This document shows positions 21,282-30,838 of a stretch of DNA of 64,000 nucleotides, in pieces. The stretch is from Gautieria morchelliformis (taxonomy: Eukaryota > Basidiomycota > Agaricomycetes > Gomphales > Gomphaceae). The notes below the pieces were generated by a model. It was not told the DNA's origin. It was given only the letters and a program-made list of their open reading frames with translations, and did not search any database. The translations under genes and the position numbers were made by a program. Positions within the stretch are counted from its first letter, which is position 1. Every line of letters begins with the position of its first letter. The stretch lies in NCBI GenBank assembly GCA_015179125.1, contig WHVA01000104.1:124001-188000 (forward strand). The letters run 5' to 3'.

Positions 21282-22973
21282 GTGTCCCAAAACCCCTCCC
21301 CTGGAACGAAGGAGGGATGGAATGGAGGTACGGTAGCACTGCTACAATGTTCACTCTGCGGGATGATGATACGTGCAAGGGTACGCATACATGAGAGGAT
21401 ACACAGGGACGTGCTGCTAGCAATGTTCGAGTTCTGCACTGTCACGGGGATCCTGACATTCAAGGCCCTCTTCCCTGGGATGGTACTGGACTCGGACGTG
21501 TCACACTTGCTCCAGGAGAGAACACTGGAATGCGTGGAGGACATCATAGGCGAGGGACACGGAAGAGGGCTGATGTCACGGATGTCGTCGTGTCATGCTG
21601 TCATCTCGGGGTCCACCGTCAATGCAGTACTCGATGGCCCCCTCCGCGGATGGTCCCCGAACGATCTGGACATAGTCTGCCCTCCTCTCAGCTACATACA
21701 GGAAGCAGGCGAGGCACGGATACGGACCATGACGAACGTCGAGGATGCTGCAAGGGTCATCGAACTACGCAGAAGACTGGATGCCATGATCGACGTCTTG
21801 TACGATGCTGGCTACTTCCCCGTGACGTCGGAGTACTTGTCGGCAGATGCAAGGGATGACCTCGTGGGCATGCATAGACCTGGACTACACGAATGCTACG
21901 TCAATGGGCTCACGTCTTTGGGCAATGCGTATGGACAGTGCGATACCAAGCGAGAGACCAAGCACATGTACATTGCCGTAGATGGCGACCTTGGCAGACG
22001 TGTACCATCGCACGAGAACAGTCTGTGCACCTTCCGTAGACAGAGGTATGCGAGGTTCAAGGACGTCGACGCTTGGCACGCGTGGGTCATTGCAAACTCC
22101 CCAGGGCAAGAGGGATACCACACACTCGAAGGACACACGAAGACAGTCGATGTGTTCTTCCCCGAAGTGTCCCCCGCATCGTTCGTCGCTGGGTATCATA
22201 GCACTGGAGTCATGAACCTCATCTCCTCCCGAGGACTGAGACTACTCCATCCCTCGCTCACTCTCAGGTACGTGTCGGTATGGTTCACGGAATACCCCCA
22301 CAGGTCCCTATGGAAGTACTACGACGAGGAGACATCTGCACAGGGAGCGGGGGAGCTGCACAAACAACGCAGGCTCATCGAGAAGTGCGAGTCTCGGGGC
22401 ATGGAGGTGGTACGCAACCAACGTGAAGTGAGTGTGCGCTCGAAGGGGTACTGCGCGTTCTGTAGTGCACATCCAAGACTCTGGAACGATCCCGACGCAC
22501 TGTACATCCCCTTCCCTCCTGGGGAGGGGGGGGGAGAAGGAGAGAACATGAGGGCGTGCACGTACGACACGGGGTACGTGGGCATAGAGCAGCTTGGACT
22601 CCCGGGAGATCGAAGGGCCACACTCCAGGGAATGTACATGTATGCATCGGACTTGTACTCGTATACGGACACTCCCGAGAAGTCCAGGATGTATTCGAGT
22701 GACATGGCATATGCGACTGCTTGGTGCGCCAATCCAAAGTGTCGTTTCTTCTCTCCTGGACCACGCCTAGCACCCACGGACGAGTGCATGCGGGGGTACG
22801 TAGAGTCACGTGGGTTGGGCTATATGTCCCCCGAGAAAGGGATCTACGCAGAGTTCATGAATGCGATGACACATATGCGCGTGGCACGGAGGAATGGCGT
22901 CCTTGGGGAGAGCATGACCAACAGATTCATTCGTCTGGCGACAGATCACAGGGGAGACACGATAAGGTTCTGA
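21282..22973 (+). CDS. ORF of the island: nucleotidyltransferase-like, Cys-rich (about 540-563 aa)
   Basis: Open for 563 codons without introns; the frame opens with a GTG and the first ATG is codon 28. Residues are counted from 21282. A GS(x)n-DxD signature, ISGSTVNAVLDG then SPNDLDIV (G110-S111, D128, D130), is that of a nucleotidyltransferase-fold domain. Cysteine pairs suggest zinc sites: LLQCSLCGM at the N-terminus, CAFC, and CANPKC near the C-terminus. Proteins with a stand-alone GS..DLD domain occur in mushrooms, but no function is established. It follows the 322-aa ORF on the same strand after 37 bp. Confidence 0.6.
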   Translation: MSQNPSPGTKEGWNGGTVALLQCSLCGMMIRARVRIHERIHRDVLLAMFEFCTVTGILTFKALFPGMVLDSDVSHLLQERTLECVEDIIGEGHGRGLMSRMSSCHAVISGSTVNAVLDGPLRGWSPNDLDIVCPPLSYIQEAGEARIRTMTNVEDAARVIELRRRLDAMIDVLYDAGYFPVTSEYLSADARDDLVGMHRPGLHECYVNGLTSLGNAYGQCDTKRETKHMYIAVDGDLGRRVPSHENSLCTFRRQRYARFKDVDAWHAWVIANSPGQEGYHTLEGHTKTVDVFFPEVSPASFVAGYHSTGVMNLISSRGLRLLHPSLTLRYVSVWFTEYPHRSLWKYYDEETSAQGAGELHKQRRLIEKCESRGMEVVRNQREVSVRSKGYCAFCSAHPRLWNDPDALYIPFPPGEGGGEGENMRACTYDTGYVGIEQLGLPGDRRATLQGMYMYASDLYSYTDTPEKSRMYSSDMAYATAWCANPKCRFFSPGPRLAPTDECMRGYVESRGLGYMSPEKGIYAEFMNAMTHMRVARRNGVLGESMTNRFIRLATDHRGDTIRF

Positions 22974-23070
22974 CGTGCGAAAGACACGGTATGCTCGCTA
23001 CACAAAAATTTTGGAGCAGATCTACCGTGCGGACACTCAAGGGAGGAGAGGAGGGGAGACTGCTAGACTG

Positions 23071-23883
23071 CTACGTCCTGAGTACAAGGGGACACCCGAA
23101 GATCGTGTCGTACATCATCTGCGTGAAGTCCGTACCTGTCCTGCAGTCCATCGCACCTGAGGGAACACCACTAGTGCCCCCGTCTGTCACGAGGTCTCCG
23201 GGCATGAACTTCCCCTGCGTGAGGTCCAGGTACGTATCCACGAAGGCTACAGCGGTTATGCCCACGAAAGACGACGGCCACTTCCCGTTGCATGCCTTGA
23301 TCTCCCCTCGAAGGTGCATAACGTTAGGATCGTCCACGGTGATAGTGTCCAGTGCCTTGAGCCACTTCAGCAGTCTAGGCACGACCTTGGGACTCGTGAT
23401 GTTCTCCCCTGCTCCACGTGCACGGTCCTTGAGGGAGTAACCTGTGGCTATTGCGATGCCCTCGAACGACGCGAACCTACCTGTGTCCCCCGTATACTCG
23501 CGTGGGTACTGCACCTCATCCGTAGTGCTCAGGTCTGTCGTACTAGGGGCACTCTTGAAGGACACCTTCGTAGCACCTCCAGGAGATTCGCTCTCTCGTT
23601 CCTTCCCCGAGGCAACACGTGTCACTGCCCTAACGTTCGGGGGAGGCTCCTGGGGTATCCTCGGCGCATCCATGACACGCGTTCCTGGGGGTACATGACG
23701 GAACAGAGGTGGATCCCCCACGAGGCTGCTGATAGTCCTGGCTGGACCCCCGGACTTTCGGCTGACCGCACGGACGTTGAGTACACTCAGGGAGTTCCCA
23801 AGATTCGTCAGGTTCGATGCGAGATCCTCGAGAGACCTCCTCAGGACCGCTGCAGAGCCCGTCAAGACCGCATGCACTGTCAT
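23071..23883 (-). CDS. ORF of the island, unknown (about 270 aa), opposite strand
   Basis: The frame is open from 24117, but the likely start is the Met of MTVHAVLTGSAAVLRRSLED near 23880, since the upstream part looks like antisense of another frame. Layout: a short helical N-terminus, a long Ser/Thr/Pro-rich disordered linker, and a compact C-terminal domain from about SLKDRARGAGENITSPKVV to FTQMMYDTIFGCPLV. No family recognised. It converges on the nucleotidyltransferase-like ORF, separated by about 97 bp. No introns. Confidence 0.5.
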   Translation of the reverse strand: MTVHAVLTGSAAVLRRSLEDLASNLTNLGNSLSVLNVRAVSRKSGGPARTISSLVGDPPLFRHVPPGTRVMDAPRIPQEPPPNVRAVTRVASGKERESESPGGATKVSFKSAPSTTDLSTTDEVQYPREYTGDTGRFASFEGIAIATGYSLKDRARGAGENITSPKVVPRLLKWLKALDTITVDDPNVMHLRGEIKACNGKWPSSFVGITAVAFVDTYLDLTQGKFMPGDLVTDGGTSGVPSGAMDCRTGTDFTQMMYDTIFGCPLVLRT

Positions 23884-24130
23884 GCTCTCGTGCAATGGAC
23901 TGCCACATCCCAAGGAGACGGAGGAATGGCTCACGGAGGCAATACTGCGCAGGATCGTGGTGCTCCCTCTGCTCGTCAGGGTACGACTGCTGAAGTCATT
24001 TGGTAGTGTGTTCCCCCTGGACGAGGAGAACAGGATGCGTTTCGTGGTACTGTGCATGCGAGTGAGGTGCGAATACGGCGATCCTCCTCTCTCCCCTCGG
24101 ATGATCATGATGCTCATGTTTCATGGCTAA
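23880..24130 (+). CDS. ORF of the island, unknown (about 80 aa)
   Basis: Reads MLSCNGLPHPKETEEWLTEA, a hydrophobic helix (RRIVVLPLLVRVRLLKSFG), then a basic tail, and ends at a TAA that may already lie in the neighbouring gag fragment. It is divergent from the minus-strand ORF that starts at almost the same place. The composition is protein-like but the assignment is weak. Confidence 0.3.
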
Positions 24131-24580
24131 AATCCAAGCCTGCGCAGTTGCCGAATCCACGACAATCGGCTCGGGCAATGGGATGTGGTAGTTCTGATCC
24201 ACATCAGCTTGTCGAATCATTTCAGCTCTCAGCATATCCAAAAGCCGCTGTCGCTCACAATCAAAAACCAGCCCATTGCTTTCCGAGCCTCGTCGGCTTT
24301 CGCCTTCAAGGCCCGCTTCTCCGCCTCCCACGCTTCCTCGGCTTTCTGAGCTTCTTCGGCTTTCTTCGCCTCTTCGGCTATTCGTGCGGCTTCGCCCTGT
24401 GCCTTCTGTTCCGCTTTGGCCTTTTCGGTGTCCTCCCGCCGCTTCTTCTCTGCAGCTTCTTTGTGCTCCTGTGCAAGTCGCCATTTTTCTTGCAGTTCCT
24501 TCATCCACTCCGCAGTGTTGTGTCAGCTTGCGCGAGCTCAGCGTCGACCTCGCTGATGGGAATTTCACGTGCATCTGACA
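24130..24580 (-). pseudogene. Ty3-type gag, N-terminal fragment
   Basis: Starts MSDAREIPISEVDAELAQAD, then after a one-base frameshift continues as a long Ala/Glu/Lys coiled coil (KELQEKWRLAQEHKEAAEKK onward) and ends in VVDSATAQAWILAMK at the edge of the ORF island. This charged coiled coil is the usual beginning of gag in one group of basidiomycete LTR elements. The rest of the element is missing. Confidence 0.65.
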
Positions 24581-24715
24581 TGATCCGTGGTTCTTGATGA
24601 TGATGGGAGAAGACAAGAAGCAGGACGTGAAACAAAGCTTACGTAACTTCCCTGACCTGGTGATCTCCGGGATCTTGCTTATGGCCTCATGGGTTCGGCC
24701 ATGAGGGGGAGGTAC

Positions 24716-24960
24716 TGTTATGACCTGTTCCCGAATCCAGACCGAAGCTCGGCTTTGGCTCTCGTTCGGGAACCTCGGGTTATTCTCGGCTTTCCTTCGG
24801 GTTTCCCTTCGCACTTCCCATCACCCCTGATTCCCTTTCCTAGTTAGTTCCCCGTTTGCCTGACCCTTGTTTCCCCTGACCGTTGATCCGATCATGTTCT
24901 CTTTGCGACCCTGCACACTACTTTACTATATAGACCTCCAGTCCATGTACAGTAGCTCCT
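24716..24960 (-). repeat. LTR piece upstream of the gag fragment
   Basis: The plus strand starts TGTTATGACCTGTTCCCG, that is, the sense-strand LTR ends in CATAACA about 135 bp before the gag ATG. The outer end was not delimited; TATA-like TTTACTATATAG at about 24920 may be its promoter. Confidence 0.5.
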
Positions 24961-25236
24961 CAGTTCAGATATTGAATTAGCTTATCATACTTGGGACCCT
25001 CTGCTTGATATCGAAACTCATATCTTGGCTTATAGCTGAGACCGCTCCCGAAATTAGGGTGGAACATTGAGTGGGCGCAACCCAAGAAGTTGAAGCCAAG
25101 CCCTGAGTTCGGCTTAGTGTAACCGAACTGCAGTACGAACACAACCTTAACATATCACTTGCTTGCCTTGGATGCCAAGCCTGTATGGATGGAACATAAA
25201 ACACTACTGTATGTCATCTATGCTACCTATGAAATA
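24961..25236. other. Spacer, nothing recognised
   Basis: No gene or shared repeat was seen between the LTR piece and the decayed integrase-like gene. Confidence 0.35.
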
Positions 25237-28200
25237 CTACTCATTATAAAATTGCTCTGTGAGTGCCTGCACTGCATATAAAGCCTGAGCCCATGCCAAC
25301 GCACATGGCTTCCATATAAATGAGGGCAACTCTACTGTTATCTCCTTATGGCCAAACCTGATATGCTCCACCATTGGATATACTCCCTCATCAAGTTCCA
25401 ATTCCCCAAGACCAAACCCTGTTGGAATCAATCCACTTGATTGAATGTCACGTAGTGCAGCATCAAATAGTAGTATGTGTGCTGGATCGGGAAATGGGCA
25501 CTCACTTTGTGGGACTTTAACTGGTTTATTGTGGACATTGGCACGGATGTGGGAGGCTATAGTTTGCTGTAAGGTCCTTTCTTCTGAGTCTGTAACATTG
25601 GACCCATTATTGGACTCCATCATATCATCTGAGTCAGGGCCATTGTCACCTCTCTGTCCAAGGGGTGTCCGGCACCTGTCTGATGTGGTCCTCAATGAAG
25701 TGGGGTGCCAAGAACACTGTGGTAACTAGGGCTGTCCAATTACAATTAAATTAAATTTTGGGCCATATTTTAATTTAATTTTAATGGTGCCGGCGGGCTT
25801 TTGTTGCCATGACTAGACAGTGGGTGTAAGTTCCAATCTTGCACAAATGCATCACAATCCACATTAATGAGGTCCAAGAATAAGTGCTGCAGCAGCCAGA
25901 TATGGTGAGGATTACCGTGGTCTAACTGATGTATTCTTTCTAATTGTATGAAAAAACCTCGCCATCGCCCAATGAATTGCTTCGCAACTTCAACCCAGAG
26001 TCTTTCTATATGGCTGTTATAGGTAGGGCTAATTCCTGCATCAAATAAAGTAATACTAGAATTAACCACAGTACTTATGACTGTAGAAAGTCTGGTCGGC
26101 GGGATTGCGTACGTGGTGGGGAATCGTAAGGTTCGTGGATAGAGATAAAGGGAATAGGAAAGAGAACACAACTATGGTTGTTTGAGCTAACACTGCGTGC
26201 AGTGACAACAACGGACACACCAACTCATAACACCCTTGGGCGGATGCTCACAACTTTTTATTACCTGTAGCTTCACCCATTTTATTCTCAAATTATAGAA
26301 AAGAAGAGGACGAAAGTACATGCCAATCTTATTGTTGGGATATAAATAAATTTTCTTTTGTCCCGACCCGAGCGGCGGCTCTGCCGACGAGAACACCTCT
26401 TTTGATTTTTACGCCTCATCTTATTTTTTCTACCCACTTTTAATATACACTATATCATTATAACTATTCATATATATTACAAATATCTACACAACTACTA
26501 TTACTCCATATGGTAGTCTAATACTCTCTCATTATAACTAGTCATACTAATACTCCTACTCATATCTATTAGAAGTATCTCTCCAAGTATCTGTTACTCT
26601 ATCCTGTAGTCTAATACTCTCTCATATGTATATATATCTTCGAGATGTTTAAATATATACAGAATCATCTAATAAAATCTATTATTCTCCTTATAAATAC
26701 TACTATATATTCCTATATGTTGTTATTAATACTCTTATAGTATATATTATATACTCATATATGCTGTATTATATAACCATTATGAATATCCTCCTTGAGT
26801 CAAAGAAATCAGTGGCCTCAGTGGGCCTGAACAATCACTGAAGAATGGAGTTTTACTGCCTGAGGTTATCTACATGAATCACTAGCTATTTAACTATGTA
26901 GGATGTCATGATACTAAGCTAGGAATGGGACGTTGGTCACGGTGCGAGCAAGTGCCATGTGTGCATAACATATGCACTGGTACTAGATCGGTAAGGGGCA
27001 GCGAGGCTCGTTCCATGCCTGGCCTTGGATCTTGGTGTCGGACATACCCGGGATTCGGATCAGAATATATGCTTGGGCATACTGAACCAAAATGCACCGG
27101 AATTGAGTATGGAGGTTAGTATGGTGTCGGAAATGAGTAGGGAATTGTTCTAGCTTGTTAGCAATGCTTGGCAAGCTAGAAACTCAATTATCCCATTCAT
27201 AACAATGACCCCCACAAGAAGGAGCCACACCCGGCACCTTTATGCATTATCATCCAGACCACCACATCAACATTTTCACCCCCTCAATCACCAAGAACAT
27301 GCGAATGACATCCAAATTTCTGAATGCTGTCCAAAAACAGCTCAAGAACAGCTGTAGTATGGTTATTTGTGCTTGCCCAAAAGCCAGTAACCTGCAAATT
27401 GAATGTAAATTCATGTTTCCAAACAAATAGTGCACTTACAACATGATCATGATCATTGATCATTCCATGGATCACAAATCCCCACAACATGAGTTTGTGA
27501 TGGCCATTGATGTGTAGAATAGAGCCTGAAATATATTTATGGTGCATAATAGCATCTTGGAGTCTTAGTGCACAGCCTAAACAGTCAATACACCTCAATG
27601 AAGTTCGCACATGGTGCCGCTGTATTTTTAGGCTATGATGTCAAAGGAACCCAGTTGCGTATCGGAGGCCAGAATTGGGACGAAGGCATTTGTACAACCT
27701 GAGGATTTGATCAAGGTCCAATTAGTGATTTCTGTATATGTCTGGTGTAACCTCATTTCCCATAGCTGTAAATAAGTGTGTTTCAGTGAATCCCCAAGAC
27801 TGAAGCAAGTTGACTGTGACTGAGATGACAGTTGGTTGAAATGGCCTGTTGAAGCCAGGTGGGGTTGTTTTGTTTTTGTTTTTTTGGCCATCCAACCCAC
27901 CCAGTATGAGGTGCTGCAACTAATGCCTGCTTGTTCCTATCACATAAGGAAGTTTATGAGTATTGCAGTAGAGAGCAATACTAGTCAAATCAATATGCAA
28001 ACTTGCCTTTTCTGCGGTTTTGAAAGTGGCTCACAGAGCTACTAACACTTGTCCCAGAACATTAGCACCATCCTCAAGCCAATCTGGTGGAATATCCTCA
28101 GCTGACAATCCAATATATAATGGGAACATTTGATTTTGAAGATGATCTAGTTGAAATTGGAGGCACAAGGGATCATGGTTGTCTTGGTGCAGTAACTGTA

Positions 28201-28303
28201 AGGAGCTGTTAACAGTCTCTGAAATAACATGATACCCTTGAAGAACATTATGGTTTGGATGCTCTGGAACATGGAGAGGTGAGAATGCCTGTGGTAAGGC
28301 CAT
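25237..28303 (-). pseudogene. Integrase-core transposase-like gene, decayed
   Basis: A retroviral-integrase-fold gene family that is common and multicopy in agaricomycetes. Read right to left: an N-terminal exon at 28303-28031; a middle portion near 27900-27630; the core from about 27610 with HINGHHKLMLWGFVIHGMI (first Asp position changed), the STNNHTTAVLELFLDSI helix, and near 27250 the GGENVDVVVWM strand; then, beyond the inserted LTR, SPTYNSHIERLWVEVAKQF with the catalytic-glutamate helix and GNPHHIWLLQHLFLDLIN (26060-25800). A C-terminal domain follows at 25695-25237. Stops and frame changes in several exons show that it is dead. Confidence 0.75.
26082..27204. mobile_element. Solo LTR with perfect 5 bp target-site duplication
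   Basis: 1123 bp from TGTAGAAAGTCTGG to CATTCATAACA, flanked by ATGAC on both sides (26077-26081 and 27205-27209). It sits in what reads as an intron of the integrase-like gene: conserved coding sequence resumes on both sides, and on the gene's strand the flanks read GTCATAAGTA... and ...TTGATGCAG. A very AT-rich block fills 26400-26790. No ORF. The second LTR and interior were lost by recombination. Confidence 0.85.
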
Positions 28304-29890
28304 GGGCCATGAACAAAGAGTCCAACTTCCAATACCTTCGCTTTGCTATATTGATGGCAGCTCCCACTCACCATGAAAGGTTTTACTGGCATTATGGGTC
28401 TACTGTATTCTTGGTAGGTATGGATGACTCTATCAAACATCCACCTCACTGATATCATTTCAGGTTGGAAACAAGCTATATATGTCACTGCTAGAACCGC
28501 ATTCCATCATATTAAAAGACATGTTTGCTATGCCAGGCACTTCTGGCAGTATAGACAACCCAAGAACAAAGGGACTTACCGATGAAAATCCCATAAAAAT
28601 AGGACATCCATTCTCACCAGAGAAATTAGACAATCTCCTGGGCTGGTTTCACCGGTAAGTGCCCTGTTCAAATTCTTTCCAGAGTGTGCCTAACTAACTA
28701 GATTCAGAATTGGTCCATTATCCCCCTCCATGACAGCTCTCACCAACATATTAGGGCTTGGCTCATTTTTGGAATGGGATGGTGCATGAATTTTCGCTAT
28801 TCAGGCCTTGGCATCTCCTGAAATAGGTTCAACACCAGCCCATAAGCTGTAATTGGGAAACAGCTACCAGATCCACAACTGGATTGAGCCCTCATTCCAA
28901 CTGCTAATGGAAACACTGTCCCAAAAATTCACTCTCGAGGATTCGGCACTACTCACTCAGCCAACAAATCATGATGGTAATAACAACTACTCACACTGCC
29001 ATTCATCACCACCAACTTCTTGTCGCATATAACCTGCTGAAACTGAACCACGATGACTGTAGGGGCATGGCTGGTCAATTAGCTGAGGAAGGCTGTTCAA
29101 CCAGCTGTTTTCTGTTCTGAAAGGCCTTAAATCATGTAAAACCACCTTTGATTAACCAATTGTTCTTATATGCTGTTGGATAAGCCAGGGGAAGCAACAT
29201 TCATCTATTCATCTATTTATCTATTATTTTTCCTGATTTTTCCGAGGCTTCAGTGGCCCAAACTGCCTTATTTTTGCCATTACAGAGTTGTGTGTCCACT
29301 TACACCCACTCTGTCATGGACCTTCAATTTCAAACTCTGCCAGACACCTCGGTGATAGCCCTATTTTCAGACTTATGGTCACCCAAGCGCCCACAAGTCC
29401 GGCTGGATGGCTCTCTCAGTATTTCCAGCTGAGTCTCAATCAGTTGCCATATGCAGCCATAACAACTGTGCAGCTTGTTTGGCTTCACCAAACAGTGGGG
29501 ATCTTGGTCAGTCATGGCAGCAGGGCTGTGTCAGGCCATGCTCTGCAGTGCTAAGCAGTGCTCTTAGTAGTTGTGGCTACAAAGCTCTAATTGGCTCAGA
29601 ATTGCTTACTCAGCCTCTGAGTGCCAATCTATAACTGAAGGTACAGCCCCCATGACTCAACCAAGCTGTGCCAAGTCACATGACTCTGATAAGTGAGTCC
29701 CTGACAAACCAAGCTCTGCTTGGTGGGAAAACCAGTGGAGTCACTAGCCAGAATGAGTCACTGAGAATCTGGAATCAGGCAGAACCTTCCAATGCTTTCT
29801 CCCAGCTTCCATAACCTTCTTCCCCCATCTATAGTAGAAAGTTGAATGCGTGGTTTGTTTGGCATTTTATGTAATAAATTTATGTAATTT
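28304..29890. other. No gene recognised
   Basis: Short scattered frames only. Around 28304-28490 the minus strand may still belong to the integrase-like gene. The stretch 29640-29880 looks like an LTR end (TCACATGACTC repeats, then ATGTAATAAATTTATG), but it could not be delimited. Confidence 0.35.
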
Positions 29891-29941
29891 GCTGAGTTTG
29901 AATGTGAGCGGCACAGCCGCAAGTGACCAAGCAGCGTTCCT

Positions 29942-29953
29942 GGTCACGTGACC
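29942..29953. repeat. GGTCACGTGACC palindrome, Helitron 5' signature
   Basis: Perfect 12 bp palindrome with a CACGTG core. It is also present at 36062-36073 (Helitron B) and at 37564-37575 and 37639-37650 (Helitron C), each time beside GAGCGGC(A/G)CAGCCGC. It could be a bHLH-type binding site or a structural signal. Confidence 0.7.
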
Positions 29954-30540
29954 AGTTCACATCCAACGCTGCTGTGCATGCACCCACCTTCCCTCAACCC
30001 CAGTAAGAAATGCCCCAGGTCCAGGGAGGTGGCACCAGGTGGGAGTGGTAGATGTGGTGATGTATCAGTAAGGATTGGTAGATATTGATCCCCAGATGCA
30101 CGGGATGTTCTATTTTTATAGAGCTTGATTTTCTACAATCGTTTGAGATATGAAATCTAAACTGACCAGATAATGACCGCACCATCTCCAGACATGAAAA
30201 AACAGGAACCAAAAATTAGAATAAATTTGTGTGAGAGTGAAACAATAGATAGCCTATATAGTGTAGACCACAAAAGATCTCTTCCCAGGGAGGTCTCTGC
30301 AGTGAACTATTGGGGTTGACCCCTTCATTGGGGCAGCTTTTTCTCTGCTAAGGAGCCAGGTAGTCATCCCAGGCTGCCTTAGAGGGAGCCACAATTGCAT
30401 TGCAGTTCTCTTAGTGTTGACTTGCACTACTGGTGGCTGAAGAAGACATCTCCCCAGGACAAGGACCAGGACCAGGACCTTTTACTGGAATTATTCCAGT
30501 TGGATAGCCGAAGAAGACTTGGATATTTTCATCAAAAAAA

Positions 30541-30760
30541 TTCCCCATCCCTTCCTTGGTACATACATTTCTCTGTGGTCTGGTGTGAGCCATCTGACAG
30601 TTTTTTTTTTTGTTTTAAATAGAAATTAATAAATTCCCTTGACTTTGCCTAACAAACAAACTCCCCATCCCTTCCTTGGTATGTATGTATTTCTCTGTGG
30701 TCTGGTGTGAGCCGTCTGACATTTATTTAATTAGAAATTAATAAATTCCCCTGACTTTGC
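30541..30760 (+). repeat. Tandem duplication in the Helitron A leader
   Basis: Two units of about 115 bp, each with CCCCATCCCTTCCTTGGTA, TCTCTGTGGTCTGGTGTGAG and GAAATTAATAAATTCCC, in the presumed leader of the transposase gene. Confidence 0.8.
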
Positions 30761-30838
30761 CCAAGAAAAATTAACAACAACAGCATCTGCTTGCAAATGT
30801 AAGTTGAAGTGGGGTAGCTTGATTGTTCCTCTAAGCTT

